Shown here in pieces: positions 50,684-58,954 of a DNA stretch of 64,000 bases. The number at the start of each line of letters is the position of its first letter. Positions within the stretch are counted from its first letter, which is position 1. The notes beneath the pieces were generated by a model that was not told the origin of the DNA, did not search any database, and worked only from the letters and a program-made list of their open reading frames with translations. A program made the position numbers and the translations under genes. The DNA comes from Anaerolineales bacterium (GTDB lineage Bacteria > Chloroflexota > Anaerolineae > Anaerolineales > Villigracilaceae). The stretch covers positions 1 to 64,000 of the forward strand of contig JAUQXA010000005.1 in assembly GCA_030834895.1 (NCBI GenBank), written 5' to 3'.

Positions 50684-51739
50684 ATGTCGAAGAATTCTTT
50701 ATCAAAAAAACTATTGCTGTTATGGGATAAAGCAGTGCATGGAAGAGCGAATCCGCAATCGTTTATTTCTATCAAAGATGACAATGTTACACCTAAATTT
50801 TCTGATCAAGAAAGTTTTTCTCCTAACGAGCACTACTTTCAAGTAAGATTGAATCAGGTTTACTTGGAGTTTCAAAGGGAATGGTTTGCAAAATATGATC
50901 CAGTGGTCCTAATAACAACTGAGTTTTTATACGGGGGAAATCTAATCTCAATTCCATTTTTGGTAGGGCCAAATATTTTCGAGAATCAAAAAATTCAAGT
51001 ACCTACCGGCTCTATGATTTTTGATACTCGAGTCGCGGGACTTCATCCTTACAAAGGAGACCGAATAAACATTCGAGTGATTTTATATAAGATCCAAAGA
51101 GAAAATGCGGTAAGAAAAATTTTGGATCTTATTGAAAATACGGCTGGCGTAATAGATTTTTCAACCGCTGTTTCTGCTTATCTAAAATTAGCTGATGTTT
51201 TGGTTGATAGCATCGAAAGTTTGTTGGGAATGGGCAAAGCTGAATCGATACTTGCATTTAGCAAGGAGTTTGACCCAAGTGGCGGTGATTATCTAAAAGA
51301 AAGTTATTATGCCTTGCTTGCTAAAAACGATAAAGACCTCAACCAGGATGATTTGCAGGTAATAGATAACCGATTATGCCTAGCGTCAGGAGATCCTTAT
51401 GCCTTATCGGATTTTGTTCTGTTTAGTATTAGAAAATCATCCGATCGTAATGACGTTGAGCAATTACCATTTTACAAGTTATGGGAACAGGCTTTGAGTA
51501 ACGCAATGGTTCCTGATGACGGGCATTGGAAATTAGCAAAATCAAATTTAGTTTCTTTATACCAAGCAATGATTTTAAGCCATGATCTGACAGCGCGTCA
51601 CGCAACTGAGTTAAAAGAAAAATATGTTGAAGATATAAAAAATCGGCACAAAGAAGTTGTAGAACTTAGTTTGTTAGGTAAGTCTGAACAACGAAATATT
51701 CAAGAATTTATAGACCTGCTAGATTTAGACATAAAATGA
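50684..51739 (+). CDS. CHAT-neighbour protein, candidate substrate or effector
   Basis: The 351-residue protein (ATG at 50684, AGGAG upstream) follows the CHAT-NB-ARC-TPR gene by 93 bases. Its N-terminal half has beta-rich text (YFQVRLNQVYLEFQREWFAKYDPVVLITTEFLYGG ... VPTGSMIFDTRVAGLHPYKGDRINIRVILYKI), followed by helices (IENTAGVIDFSTAVSAYLKLADVLVDSIESLLGMG). No family is recognised with certainty. Conserved pairing of CHAT proteases with a downstream target protein is known in bacterial immunity, so it may be the cleaved effector; that is inference from position. Confidence 0.6.
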   Translation: MSKNSLSKKLLLLWDKAVHGRANPQSFISIKDDNVTPKFSDQESFSPNEHYFQVRLNQVYLEFQREWFAKYDPVVLITTEFLYGGNLISIPFLVGPNIFENQKIQVPTGSMIFDTRVAGLHPYKGDRINIRVILYKIQRENAVRKILDLIENTAGVIDFSTAVSAYLKLADVLVDSIESLLGMGKAESILAFSKEFDPSGGDYLKESYYALLAKNDKDLNQDDLQVIDNRLCLASGDPYALSDFVLFSIRKSSDRNDVEQLPFYKLWEQALSNAMVPDDGHWKLAKSNLVSLYQAMILSHDLTARHATELKEKYVEDIKNRHKEVVELSLLGKSEQRNIQEFIDLLDLDIK

Positions 51740-51880
51740 CCCGATATGCGCTAGATTCAAAACTTATATTTTAATAATCATTGTACCATTTTTCTCAAGT
51801 TAGGTTATAATATTTTTTGTAAATCGGTTATACAAACAACATTTGATTGAAAAATCATTCCACAACACAAGGAGAAAAAT

Positions 51881-52237
51881 ATGGATTCCCCAAAGTATTC
51901 ACGGTCAGATGCATTTGTTATTCACCCTGATGAAACGACAACAATATATGAGTATCCTGCCCAATCACGGGCGCTAAGGATTTCAGTTATGGAAGTGAAG
52001 GGAAAACGCCCTGCTCAACCTGGTGTTGCGTTTCTTGAGCATGATTGCACTTTTTCGATTTATGTTGTTGCGGGTTCAGGTACAATCACAATTGATGGTC
52101 AATCTTATCAAATCAAGAAAGACGATGTGGTAACTGTTTTGGGGGGAAAGAAATGGATGCTTGAGGGTGAACTCACATATATTACAGCAACTACCCCAGC
52201 ATTTTATCCGGAACAATCCGAACTTGTTAAGATTTAA
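51881..52237 (+). CDS. Small cupin-domain protein
   Basis: The 118-residue protein shows a single cupin fold: CTFSIYVVAGSGTITIDGQSYQIKKDDVVTVLGGKKWMLEGELTYI, with the G-x-G turn and the second motif partly kept. The usual metal-binding histidines are mostly missing, so it may be a non-metal sugar-binding or regulatory cupin. AAGGAGAAAAAT precedes the ATG and a hairpin follows. It lies 141 bases after the CHAT partner and may or may not share its transcript. Confidence 0.75.
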   Translation: MDSPKYSRSDAFVIHPDETTTIYEYPAQSRALRISVMEVKGKRPAQPGVAFLEHDCTFSIYVVAGSGTITIDGQSYQIKKDDVVTVLGGKKWMLEGELTYITATTPAFYPEQSELVKI

Positions 52238-52257
52238 TTGTTGGATTCTGTAAGTTA

Positions 52258-52284
52258 GAAACGTGCTCTTTTGGGGCGCGTTTC
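52258..52284 (+). terminator. Hairpin terminator after the cupin gene
   Basis: GAAACGTGC and GCGCGTTTC pair (one G-U) around a nine-base loop, 21 bases after the cupin stop, followed by TTGATG. There is only a weak T tract, so termination may be partial. Confidence 0.5.
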
Positions 52285-52626
52285 TTGATGTAAAACAGCA
52301 GTAGATTATCTGTATAATTTATAGACAAAATATTTTGGTCAGGGTTTTCCTTTGCCGTTGTGGGTGTAGCGAAGAATCTCTAATTTCAGGGGTAGAGACT
52401 CTTCGCTATCACTAAGGGTGACATAATAAAAGCGTTGCCGAGTGAAAGTCCTATGTGGAACTACTCTACACTAGCTGAGTATAATTGATATGCTTACGCA
52501 ATTATGCTATCTTATAGACAAACCGTTTGAAGTTCGTGCAATTGAACGTGTATCTTTGGGCTAACAAGCCTAAATCATTGTCCGAACTTTGTCTGATTTC
52601 TCTATTAGAAATCCAGTTAAAGTAAT
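52285..52626. other. Gene-free AT-rich stretch
   Basis: No gene is supported. Near 52430-52470 the words GTTGCCGAGTGAAAGTCCTATGTGGAAC recall a group II intron fragment, but no structure or reverse transcriptase is seen. The rest is AT-rich sequence without clear sites. Confidence 0.35.
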
Positions 52627-52920
52627 GTGAATAAAATAATCTGTCAAATCGATCGCGATTGCGTTTTTCAAAACCTATTTCTAGATATGCTAGATATGAA
52701 TAAAAGCGAGGAGAAATTTATAGCAATAACTCAAAAAGAACTTTCCGAAAAATTTCCTAATACTCAAATTGACTTAAGAATTAATAAGAAAAGTTTAACT
52801 ATGATTGATGGCATAATATCTCATCCGGGGATTAGCCATGTCAATATGGTTATTGAAAACATTATTAAGAAAAAACGTCTCTGGGTTACTAGGAAAATAG
52901 AATATTCTTTTGTACGTTGA
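52627..52920 (+). CDS. Hypothetical 97-residue protein (GTG start)
   Basis: The frame starts with GTG and encodes a basic, soluble protein (NKIICQIDRDCVFQNLFLDMLDMNKSEEKFIAITQKEL ... GIISHPGISHVNMVIENIIKKKRLWVTRKIEYSFVR). No strong ribosome site precedes it and I recognise no family. Its AT-rich codons fit the island. It could be a remnant at the edge of the transposase debris that follows. Confidence 0.35.
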   Translation: MNKIICQIDRDCVFQNLFLDMLDMNKSEEKFIAITQKELSEKFPNTQIDLRINKKSLTMIDGIISHPGISHVNMVIENIIKKKRLWVTRKIEYSFVR

Positions 52921-53736
52921 TTTTCGTAAAAACAATCGAGACGCTTGTTGTTAGTGTGTTCCGAATTTCCAAGTAATCTATTCGGAATTTGGAAATTAAA
53001 AGTGGTAATTTCCAGATAATGTATTCCTGCACTACTTTAATCTCTTTTGCGCACTCACTCATCTCGTTAGACCAAATTTTATAGTTCACAGGATCTCTCA
53101 CGCAGACCTCGTCAAACCGACGGTTCTTCAAATCCTTACTAAATCCCATTCACTCGCGGCACTTGAGTTGAATCCGTGTTGACGGATTAGATCCCAGCGA
53201 TACTACGACTTCAGCTTCTTTCAGAATGTTCACAATCTGGCTTTCTGAAAACTTTGACTTCTTCACCTAGATCTCTCTTGGCTCTATTTTGCCATGAGTT
53301 TTCTGCTTTTCACTGGTATGATTTTACAGGATGTTACCCACTCCTCTCCCCAAGGTGTCGCTTCTCGTTATTGTTGTGCTGTCCATTAATCGGTCGGGTA
53401 TTGGGTAACGCAGGTAGGCACGATCCAACGCATTATTAGTCCCACCACCACATCGATATACCATTGCCGGAATAACCAGTTATTTTCCACAAAGTCACAT
53501 GACCAGATGTCACTGGCTTTATTCTTCAAGAATGTTGCCTAGGTTTGCCCGATGAGTGTGGGCTTCTCTCTTTCGGTATGTATTATTGGATACTCCGTTT
53601 ACTCACTGAAATCCTCAACTTCAGCAATTCACCGCGTATCTGCTCCTGTACTAGCTACTTGCTTTCCGCCTGCCCTGCCAGGTTGAAAACCTGACAGGAT
53701 GGTAATAAATTCCTCAGAATTCAATCCCAACACCCT
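52921..53736 (-). pseudogene. Degenerate transposase fragments at the island's right edge
   Basis: On the minus strand 53266-53151 starts GTG and reads VKKSKFSESQIVNILKEAEVVVSL, the beginning of an IS3-family OrfA, then degenerates. Between about 53540 and 53290, interrupted frames read DIWSCDFVENNWLFRQWYID, IVPTCVTQYPTD and REATPWGEEW, which resembles the catalytic core of an integrase-type (rve) transposase. Several stops are present. 52921-53150 and 53600-53736 hold nothing recognisable. Confidence 0.5.
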
Positions 53737-54177
53737 TTATCCATTACATCCAACCTTCATAGTCCCACCATATACTGGCAGCACCATTTCTATCTTCGTG
53801 GGCCAGCGTGCAGTCAAACCTGAGCTGGAAAACATTTTCGAGACTAGCCGCTCCGCATCCACACGGATTTGTTCGGACGTGTGCCAGTGAATGGAATCGG
53901 CGACAATGCAGGAAGTGCTCTCGTCGCTGATGATCGAGCCGCGCACATTGACTTGAATCGGCAACGGCTCGTTGGGATGATGATATTTTGTCGCCTCGAC
54001 ATAACAATAGATTACTAGCGCCAGACGGTCAAGCGCCCAGATGGGATGCGCCTGCCTGCCCGCGATCACCATCGCCTTCACGATCGGCGAATCAGGCATG
54101 GACTTCAGAACTCCGAGGGAAAGGCTGGAGCAATCCAGTCCCCCGTCGATGTGCGATGTAGCGTAGGTAATAGGCAT
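53737..54177 (-). CDS. Hypothetical protein downstream of the helicase-loader gene
   Basis: The 146-residue protein begins MPITYATSHIDGGLDCSSLSLGVLKSMPDSPIVKAMVIAGRQAHPIWALDRL and has a compact alpha/beta look without membrane segments. GGAAGAAGAG lies upstream of the ATG at 54177, which is just two bases after the loader stop. It is GC-rich like the replication module and closes it. Family not recognised. Confidence 0.55.
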   Translation of the reverse strand: MPITYATSHIDGGLDCSSLSLGVLKSMPDSPIVKAMVIAGRQAHPIWALDRLALVIYCYVEATKYHHPNEPLPIQVNVRGSIISDESTSCIVADSIHWHTSEQIRVDAERLVSKMFSSSGLTARWPTKIEMVLPVYGGTMKVGCNG

Positions 54178-54179
54178 GG

Positions 54180-55661
54180 TTACTTTTCTCTTCTTCCTTG
54201 AATGGTGCGACGATATGGGGGCATGTGAATCGAAATCACATGGCATCTCGAAGAATCGGATAACTTGTTCCACAGGCTGGGGTAGTTGAGTGCAAATGTC
54301 TCCACATCAAGCGCGGAGGTCAACACGGTTGGTTGGTGCATGTTGTAGCGATAATTCAACAGGCTATCCAGCCTGTCTTCCGTCCAGGCGGACGCGGAAT
54401 TGCTTTCCTTCAAGTTGTCCAGGATCAACAGCGGCGCGGCGCGGATTTCCTGAAAGCGGCGGTCAAAGGTCACGTCAGATTTGGCGTGAAATGTCTCGCG
54501 CAGGTAATCGAAAAGGGCGGAAACCTCCACCAGCATCGCCTGCCCGCCCAGAGCAATTCGATAATTGCCAATCGCCGCTGCCAGATGAGTCTTGCCGCAG
54601 AACGACCAACCCAGGAACACCAGCCAGCCATGCGGTTCTTCCGAGAAATGCACGGCGGCGGCAAAGGCTTCACCCAACGATTGAATATCGGCTGCGGAAA
54701 CCTTGACGCGCGAAACCGTTTTCTCCTTGTAGGTTCCTCCAAACCTGTCCCGCCGTTCGGTGGTGATGGTCGTCTGTGCTTCCCTGCCCACCTCCTCCTC
54801 GCGGGTCAGGAAATTTCCAAACGTCATCGCTTTTATCTCCGGCAGGTTCAACATCGAAACCCCAGGATTGCTGGTTTCTTCGGGACGGCGGTAATCAGGG
54901 GCGCTGATCTTCACATGCCGCACCAACTCCTCATCCTGCAGCCGCGAACGGACGCGCCCTTCGAAGGCGTCCAGCATCAGGTTGGTCGTCACCACCGTTG
55001 GCAGTTTAATGATGTAGCGATAGTTCATGATCTGGAAGATTTTCTCCTGCGACCAGGCGGTGGCATTCTGCGTGCCGAAGTCATCGAGGATCAGCAGACC
55101 TGCGGTGCGGATTTCGTTCAGGCGCTGCTCGAAGGTGGTTTCGGGATCGTTGAAGGCAAAGCGCAGGGAATCCAACAAATCGGGGACAGTGATGAACAAG
55201 GTGGGCACTCCCCTGTTCACCGCCTGGTTGGCAAGCGCCGCTGCGAGGTGGGTCTTGCCGCAGCCGTACCCGCCTTCGAGCAGAAGCCAGCCCTTGTCGA
55301 ATTCCTTGCAGACTTCATACGCCTGGCGCAGGCTCTCCCGCTCCTGCGGGGTCATGAATTTTGCCTTGTCGTTGCCGGTTGCGTTGAAGTTCTCGAAACT
55401 CAAATTGCCGAGGCGTTCGAGGTTGCTCATGGCGAACAGGCGGCTGCGCGCGCCCGCTGCCAAGTCCTTGGCGCGGCAGACGCAGGATTCCAGTTTGCCG
55501 AACTTCTCATGCCCGAACGGCACATCGTATCGAACATACCCGGCGCCCCCGCACTGCGGGCAATTTGGATCTCCCAGCGGTTTCACCTGACTAGACAGCT
55601 CTGCCTGGCTGACCATGCTGACTTGTATTTTGGACAGGACAGCGTGGATGTCTGTTTTCAT
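54180..55661 (-). CDS. Tandem-duplicated DnaC-like AAA+ helicase loader
   Basis: The 493-residue protein contains two DnaC/IstB-type ATPase domains. The N-terminus has a zinc-binding motif (CPQCGGAGYVRYD ... CVCRA). Domain 1 has Walker A GGYGCGKTHLAAAL (about residue 130), Walker B LLILDDFGTQ and the arginine-rich SRLQDEELV. Domain 2 repeats this with GWSFCGKTHLAAAI (about residue 350), LLILDNLKES and NYRYNMHQPTVLTSALDVE. DnaC-like proteins load replicative helicase onto an opened origin. In domain 2 Walker B changes DD to DN, so it may bind but not hydrolyse ATP. ATG at 55661 has GAGGTCGAA upstream. The fusion of two loaders is unusual. Confidence 0.8.
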   Translation of the reverse strand: MKTDIHAVLSKIQVSMVSQAELSSQVKPLGDPNCPQCGGAGYVRYDVPFGHEKFGKLESCVCRAKDLAAGARSRLFAMSNLERLGNLSFENFNATGNDKAKFMTPQERESLRQAYEVCKEFDKGWLLLEGGYGCGKTHLAAALANQAVNRGVPTLFITVPDLLDSLRFAFNDPETTFEQRLNEIRTAGLLILDDFGTQNATAWSQEKIFQIMNYRYIIKLPTVVTTNLMLDAFEGRVRSRLQDEELVRHVKISAPDYRRPEETSNPGVSMLNLPEIKAMTFGNFLTREEEVGREAQTTITTERRDRFGGTYKEKTVSRVKVSAADIQSLGEAFAAAVHFSEEPHGWLVFLGWSFCGKTHLAAAIGNYRIALGGQAMLVEVSALFDYLRETFHAKSDVTFDRRFQEIRAAPLLILDNLKESNSASAWTEDRLDSLLNYRYNMHQPTVLTSALDVETFALNYPSLWNKLSDSSRCHVISIHMPPYRRTIQGRREK

Positions 55662-55740
55662 TCGACCTCGGTGTGGAAAATCGTGTTTACTTTCTTTGTC
55701 ATTCTGTACTCCAATTTCGTCGGGTTGTCCGCGACCTGCC

Positions 55741-56034
55741 TCAAACACAATGAGGGCGGGTGGGGATTCTTTGTTGGAGGTGCTGGCAACCTGGCACCGT
55801 TTTTAGCCTAGCGTATACGCCAGGGCGATTACTAAGGGGTACTTGGCATATTCGGCTAATGCCTCTCGGTAGATACGAGATTCGAACTCTGTTTTCTGCG
55901 GCGAAACGCCAGATGTACGGGTGTTGGCTCTTATGATCTTCGATATTATTGGCGTTGGCATTTGCAATGGCGTATCCGCCGTTACAACGCGTGTTACACG
56001 CTCTCAGGCACACAGATTCTTCGGGATTGTTCAT
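55741..56034 (-). CDS. Small hypothetical protein between initiator and loader
   Basis: A 97-codon frame starts at the ATG 56034, overlapping the end region of the initiator gene, with AAGGGAG nine bases upstream. The peptide is rich in Asn, Cys and Arg (NNPEESVCLRACNTRCNGGYAIANANANNIEDHK). The composition is not convincing, but the ribosome site follows the element's style. It may be a real small protein or a chance frame. Confidence 0.35.
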   Translation of the reverse strand: MNNPEESVCLRACNTRCNGGYAIANANANNIEDHKSQHPYIWRFAAENRVRISYLPRGISRICQVPLSNRPGVYARLKTVPGCQHLQQRIPTRPHCV

Positions 56035-56038
56035 GGAG

Positions 56039-58084
56039 TCATACTCCCTTCGGGTTGCCGAACAGGCGGCGGTACAGTTCCTGCTTGTGGATGGGCTGCA
56101 AGTCGTGGAAGTTGAGTTTGTAAATGCCAGCCTCCAAACTGTCACCGGGGTCGATGCCTGCCATGTCAGCGTCGAATAAGGCTCGCAATGCATACGGGGT
56201 GAGTTTTGCCAGGCGGTTGAAATCCCCGCCCGCTCCCGCACTGACGTTCTCGCACAGGCGCTTCACCGCCAGCCCAATAGGGTCGGAAACCTTGGCTCCC
56301 GTTGGGGAATAGGCATACAGTAGCCAGGAGACAAAGCCGCCCGACAGGTCCACAATGCTGCGCCCAAATTCCTTGTTGGCTTTGAGCATCTTGATCCTGC
56401 CACCCGGGTTGACAGAGTTGTTCTGGATCAAAAAGTCAAAATCCCAAAACGCCATATTCCCCATCTCCCCGCTCTTGCCTGCAGTTGGCGCTGGCTCAGT
56501 TTTGGCTTCAAGGGACGGTTGGGGTTTAAGAGTTTGAGAGTTGGGTTTAAGAGTTAAAGAGCTTTTAACTGTGCAATTCGCGTCATGATGGTATGAAAAC
56601 AGCGTCACGGCGATTGTGAAAGTAGCGTCAAGATAGTGTGCAAACGGCGTCACGACGATACTGAAAGTGGCGTCAAGATGGTCTGCAAGCCGCGTCATGC
56701 CGATACTGAAAGTAGCGTCACGACCTGCGGTCAGTCCTGCGAAGTTATCGGTCAGCGCTGCTTCGAGGATTTCATGTGGCAGGTCTTCGAGCAGCACCTC
56801 GAAGGCGCGTGGCGACCTGGCAAAGTCTTCGCTCTTTGCGCCAGCCACTTCGCGCATGAAGACCCGCACAACTGGATTTTTCAACATCCCAGGCTGTTCA
56901 TGTCTGGGACTGTTCTTCTCGTTGAACCAATCCCAAACGGTTCTGGGACGTGACATCCCCAACCATCCAGCGATCTCGGCATACCCTCCTCTGACTGTTA
57001 CACGATTGCGTGTTTCCCCGCTTTCTGGGTTGACGTAGCACATATCTCGCAGCAGAGTCAACATCCAGCCGGGACCCGCGTCCAGGTGCGGCAGGACATG
57101 CTCGATGAAAAAGAGGGAAATGGCAATCAGGTCGTTTTGCGGCATGAGGTGCGCTTGCAGCGCAGAAGCAAGGCTATCCAGCAACCCATCCGCCAAATCG
57201 TCCTTGAACAACTCACGCAGCAGCGCGCGCACACTCAATGGCTGACTCTCCTCTTTCGGCTGCGCATCGAGCGGAATCAATTCATCCAATGTTGCAACGA
57301 TTGCCGCGCGCAAAACGCCTTCCGCCCCGCCATGCAACTCGATGTTTTGGGTGATCCAATTCCGCAGGGAACTCGCATCCACAGGCGTCAACGGCAGGGT
57401 CATGGCAACGGTGTACTTTCTCGGCAGGCGTCTGGGCGTCGGTCCTTTGACCCACTCGTCACCGCCCTCAATGATCTTGACCAATCCCGAAAGTTTCTGC
57501 CAGGTATTGGGATTGTTCACGCGGTTCCAGTACGTGCGCTCGGAAATGCCGCACATGGAGGCAAGTTGTTTTCCAGAGAAACGGCTGGACTTGCTGCCCG
57601 ACCGCGCACCCGCCAGATATGCCGCCTGACGAAAACTGACATACATCCAGCCCAGATCAGGTCCAATGCTTCGCAACCAGCGGCGGAAATAACCTGGGAG
57701 ATAGACCGCCCGATCAGGACGCACGATCTGCTCGTACACCGAGTCATAAGCTTCGGGAGAGATGTCCAGTAATCCGTCATCCTCATCGATTTGCTTTTCA
57801 TCCTGCAAACTGGAATCTGTTTCAACCTCCACCGTCTCAACCGTTTCCTGCGCCACTACAAAATTCACACGCAAGTTATCGCGGCTGAGGATGCCGTTAA
57901 CCGTATCGACCAGACGACTTTCCAGCCAGTCGCGGGCATACGCGTTGCGCACGGCAACAGTGAGCACGCCGTTCGCAGATGACAATACCTGCGTGTCGCG
58001 TACCCAGGTGTCGAAGGATGCGCGGGGCATGTCGAGTTGAAGTTGTTCAAGAGTGGATTTCCATGTTTGTTCGATGTTCATCAT
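56039..58084 (-). CDS. Replication initiator with DnaA-N-like domain and internal iterons
   Basis: Residues 1-80 of the 681-residue protein (WKSTLEQLQLDMPRASFDTWVRDTQVL ... VAVRNAYARDWLESRLVDTV) match the DnaA N-terminal domain, which binds the helicase or loader. The middle (about 130-480) is helical, with a winged-helix-like part (GKQLASMCGISERTYWNRVNNPNTW and a second one, GYAEIAGWLGMSRPRTVWDWFNE), as in plasmid initiators. Residues about 455-510 are four 15-residue repeats (DATFSI-x-VT...). A final helical domain follows. It probably opens the origin lying inside its own gene and hands over to the adjacent loader. Start uncertain by one codon (two adjacent ATGs). Confidence 0.75.
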   Translation of the reverse strand: MMNIEQTWKSTLEQLQLDMPRASFDTWVRDTQVLSSANGVLTVAVRNAYARDWLESRLVDTVNGILSRDNLRVNFVVAQETVETVEVETDSSLQDEKQIDEDDGLLDISPEAYDSVYEQIVRPDRAVYLPGYFRRWLRSIGPDLGWMYVSFRQAAYLAGARSGSKSSRFSGKQLASMCGISERTYWNRVNNPNTWQKLSGLVKIIEGGDEWVKGPTPRRLPRKYTVAMTLPLTPVDASSLRNWITQNIELHGGAEGVLRAAIVATLDELIPLDAQPKEESQPLSVRALLRELFKDDLADGLLDSLASALQAHLMPQNDLIAISLFFIEHVLPHLDAGPGWMLTLLRDMCYVNPESGETRNRVTVRGGYAEIAGWLGMSRPRTVWDWFNEKNSPRHEQPGMLKNPVVRVFMREVAGAKSEDFARSPRAFEVLLEDLPHEILEAALTDNFAGLTAGRDATFSIGMTRLADHLDATFSIVVTPFAHYLDATFTIAVTLFSYHHDANCTVKSSLTLKPNSQTLKPQPSLEAKTEPAPTAGKSGEMGNMAFWDFDFLIQNNSVNPGGRIKMLKANKEFGRSIVDLSGGFVSWLLYAYSPTGAKVSDPIGLAVKRLCENVSAGAGGDFNRLAKLTPYALRALFDADMAGIDPGDSLEAGIYKLNFHDLQPIHKQELYRRLFGNPKGV
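56521..56737. other. Candidate origin: seven iterons plus AT-rich direct repeats
   Basis: On the coding strand, TGACGC heads seven units beginning at plus-strand positions 56580, 56602, 56625, 56647, 56670, 56692 and 56715 (given as GCGTCA). The spacing alternates 22 and 23 bases. The units share TGACGCnnnTTnCAnannATC. Beside them the 13-mer GGGTTTAAGAGTT occurs at 56522-56534 and 56543-56555 within AT-rich DNA. This is the layout of an iteron plasmid or lambda-type origin: initiator-binding repeats next to a DNA-unwinding element. Confidence 0.7.
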
Positions 58085-58368
58085 GTGCCTGTTTGTAATT
58101 CAGAATTAAGGTAACGGCGATTTTCAGAAAACCGCACAGGAAGGCTTAGGAGAGGCGATTTTTTTCAGACGACCTGCGAGACCTGCGGCAAATATCAGGC
58201 GGCTTGGAACGTGTTATGTCCAGCCTGCCTAAGCGGACAGATAAGCGGCATCGCTTATGTGCCGCTTATCCATTGCTTAGCGCTGCTTATGTTGCCGCTT
58301 ATGTCCATTTTGTTTTGAAAAAGTTCCTGCGCTTTTCCGAGAAATCGGTGAATTGGTTTTTCGAGGTT

Positions 58369-58947
58369 TCATGGAATGCTCACCTCCTGCGCCAGGGTGA
58401 TGGCGGTTTCTCGGAACTTGCATTTTCCGTTTTTGTATTCCGCCAGCGCGTAATCAAGGAGAAAGACAACCACCTCCCCAGCTGAAATGTGATCACCCGA
58501 GAGGGACTTGATTTGGGCGTTGATGTCCCTGCCCCAGCGGTACGTCAGCACAAAATCTTTGGTGGTCTTGATTGCGCGTTTCAATGGCTGTGGAATCTCC
58601 TGCGGCCAATCTTTCGTCTCCTCGAGGATCAGGGTCATCTTGCGGCGTCGGGGGTTGGGACGCGGATCGAGTGTCACCTTTCCCAGACGCACATCGCGCA
58701 GGGCGTAGTTCATCAAAGCCGTCGCGACACTGGAGGTGGTAGTCATGTGTCGCTGGGCAAGCGCAAGGATCGAGGCGCGGATATCCTTCGCCTTTTCGTT
58801 CAAAGCGGTGGGGATGAAATAAGAGGCGCCGCGATGTTCCTGCTCCCAGACCCGCTCCCCGCGCATCTTTCTTGAAGCAGAAGGAATGTTGTGAATCGGG
58901 TCTTGCGCCTTTTCCTTATAGCGATCGAATGCACTGTGTCGGGTCAT
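58369..58947 (-). CDS. ParA-partner protein, probable DNA-binding
   Basis: The 192-residue basic protein has two similar helical segments: YFIPTALNEKAKDIRASILALAQRHMTTTSSVATALMNYALRDV and AEVVVFLLDYALAEYKNGKCKFRE. These resemble ribbon-helix-helix or plasmid partition protein repeats. It is encoded directly after parA (8-base gap) and before the initiator. A centromere-binding or regulatory function is the natural inference. GAGGCGCAC precedes the ATG. Confidence 0.6.
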   Translation of the reverse strand: MTRHSAFDRYKEKAQDPIHNIPSASRKMRGERVWEQEHRGASYFIPTALNEKAKDIRASILALAQRHMTTTSSVATALMNYALRDVRLGKVTLDPRPNPRRRKMTLILEETKDWPQEIPQPLKRAIKTTKDFVLTYRWGRDINAQIKSLSGDHISAGEVVVFLLDYALAEYKNGKCKFRETAITLAQEVSIP

Positions 58948-58954
58948 GTGCGCC

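Noticed and set aside
52889..53149. 86-codon minus-strand frame
   Set aside because: It overlaps the end of the island gene and transposase debris, lacks a ribosome site and has no recognisable fold.
54333..55811. Long plus-strand frame (492 codons) opposite the helicase-loader gene
   Set aside because: It is antisense to a gene with clear Walker motifs in both domains, has no ribosome site, and reads as a composition shadow of the coding strand.
56580..56720. CRISPR array
   Set aside because: Repeats are short, spacing is 22/23 bases with conserved, not variable, intervals, no cas genes are present, and they lie inside a coding gene; iterons fit better.
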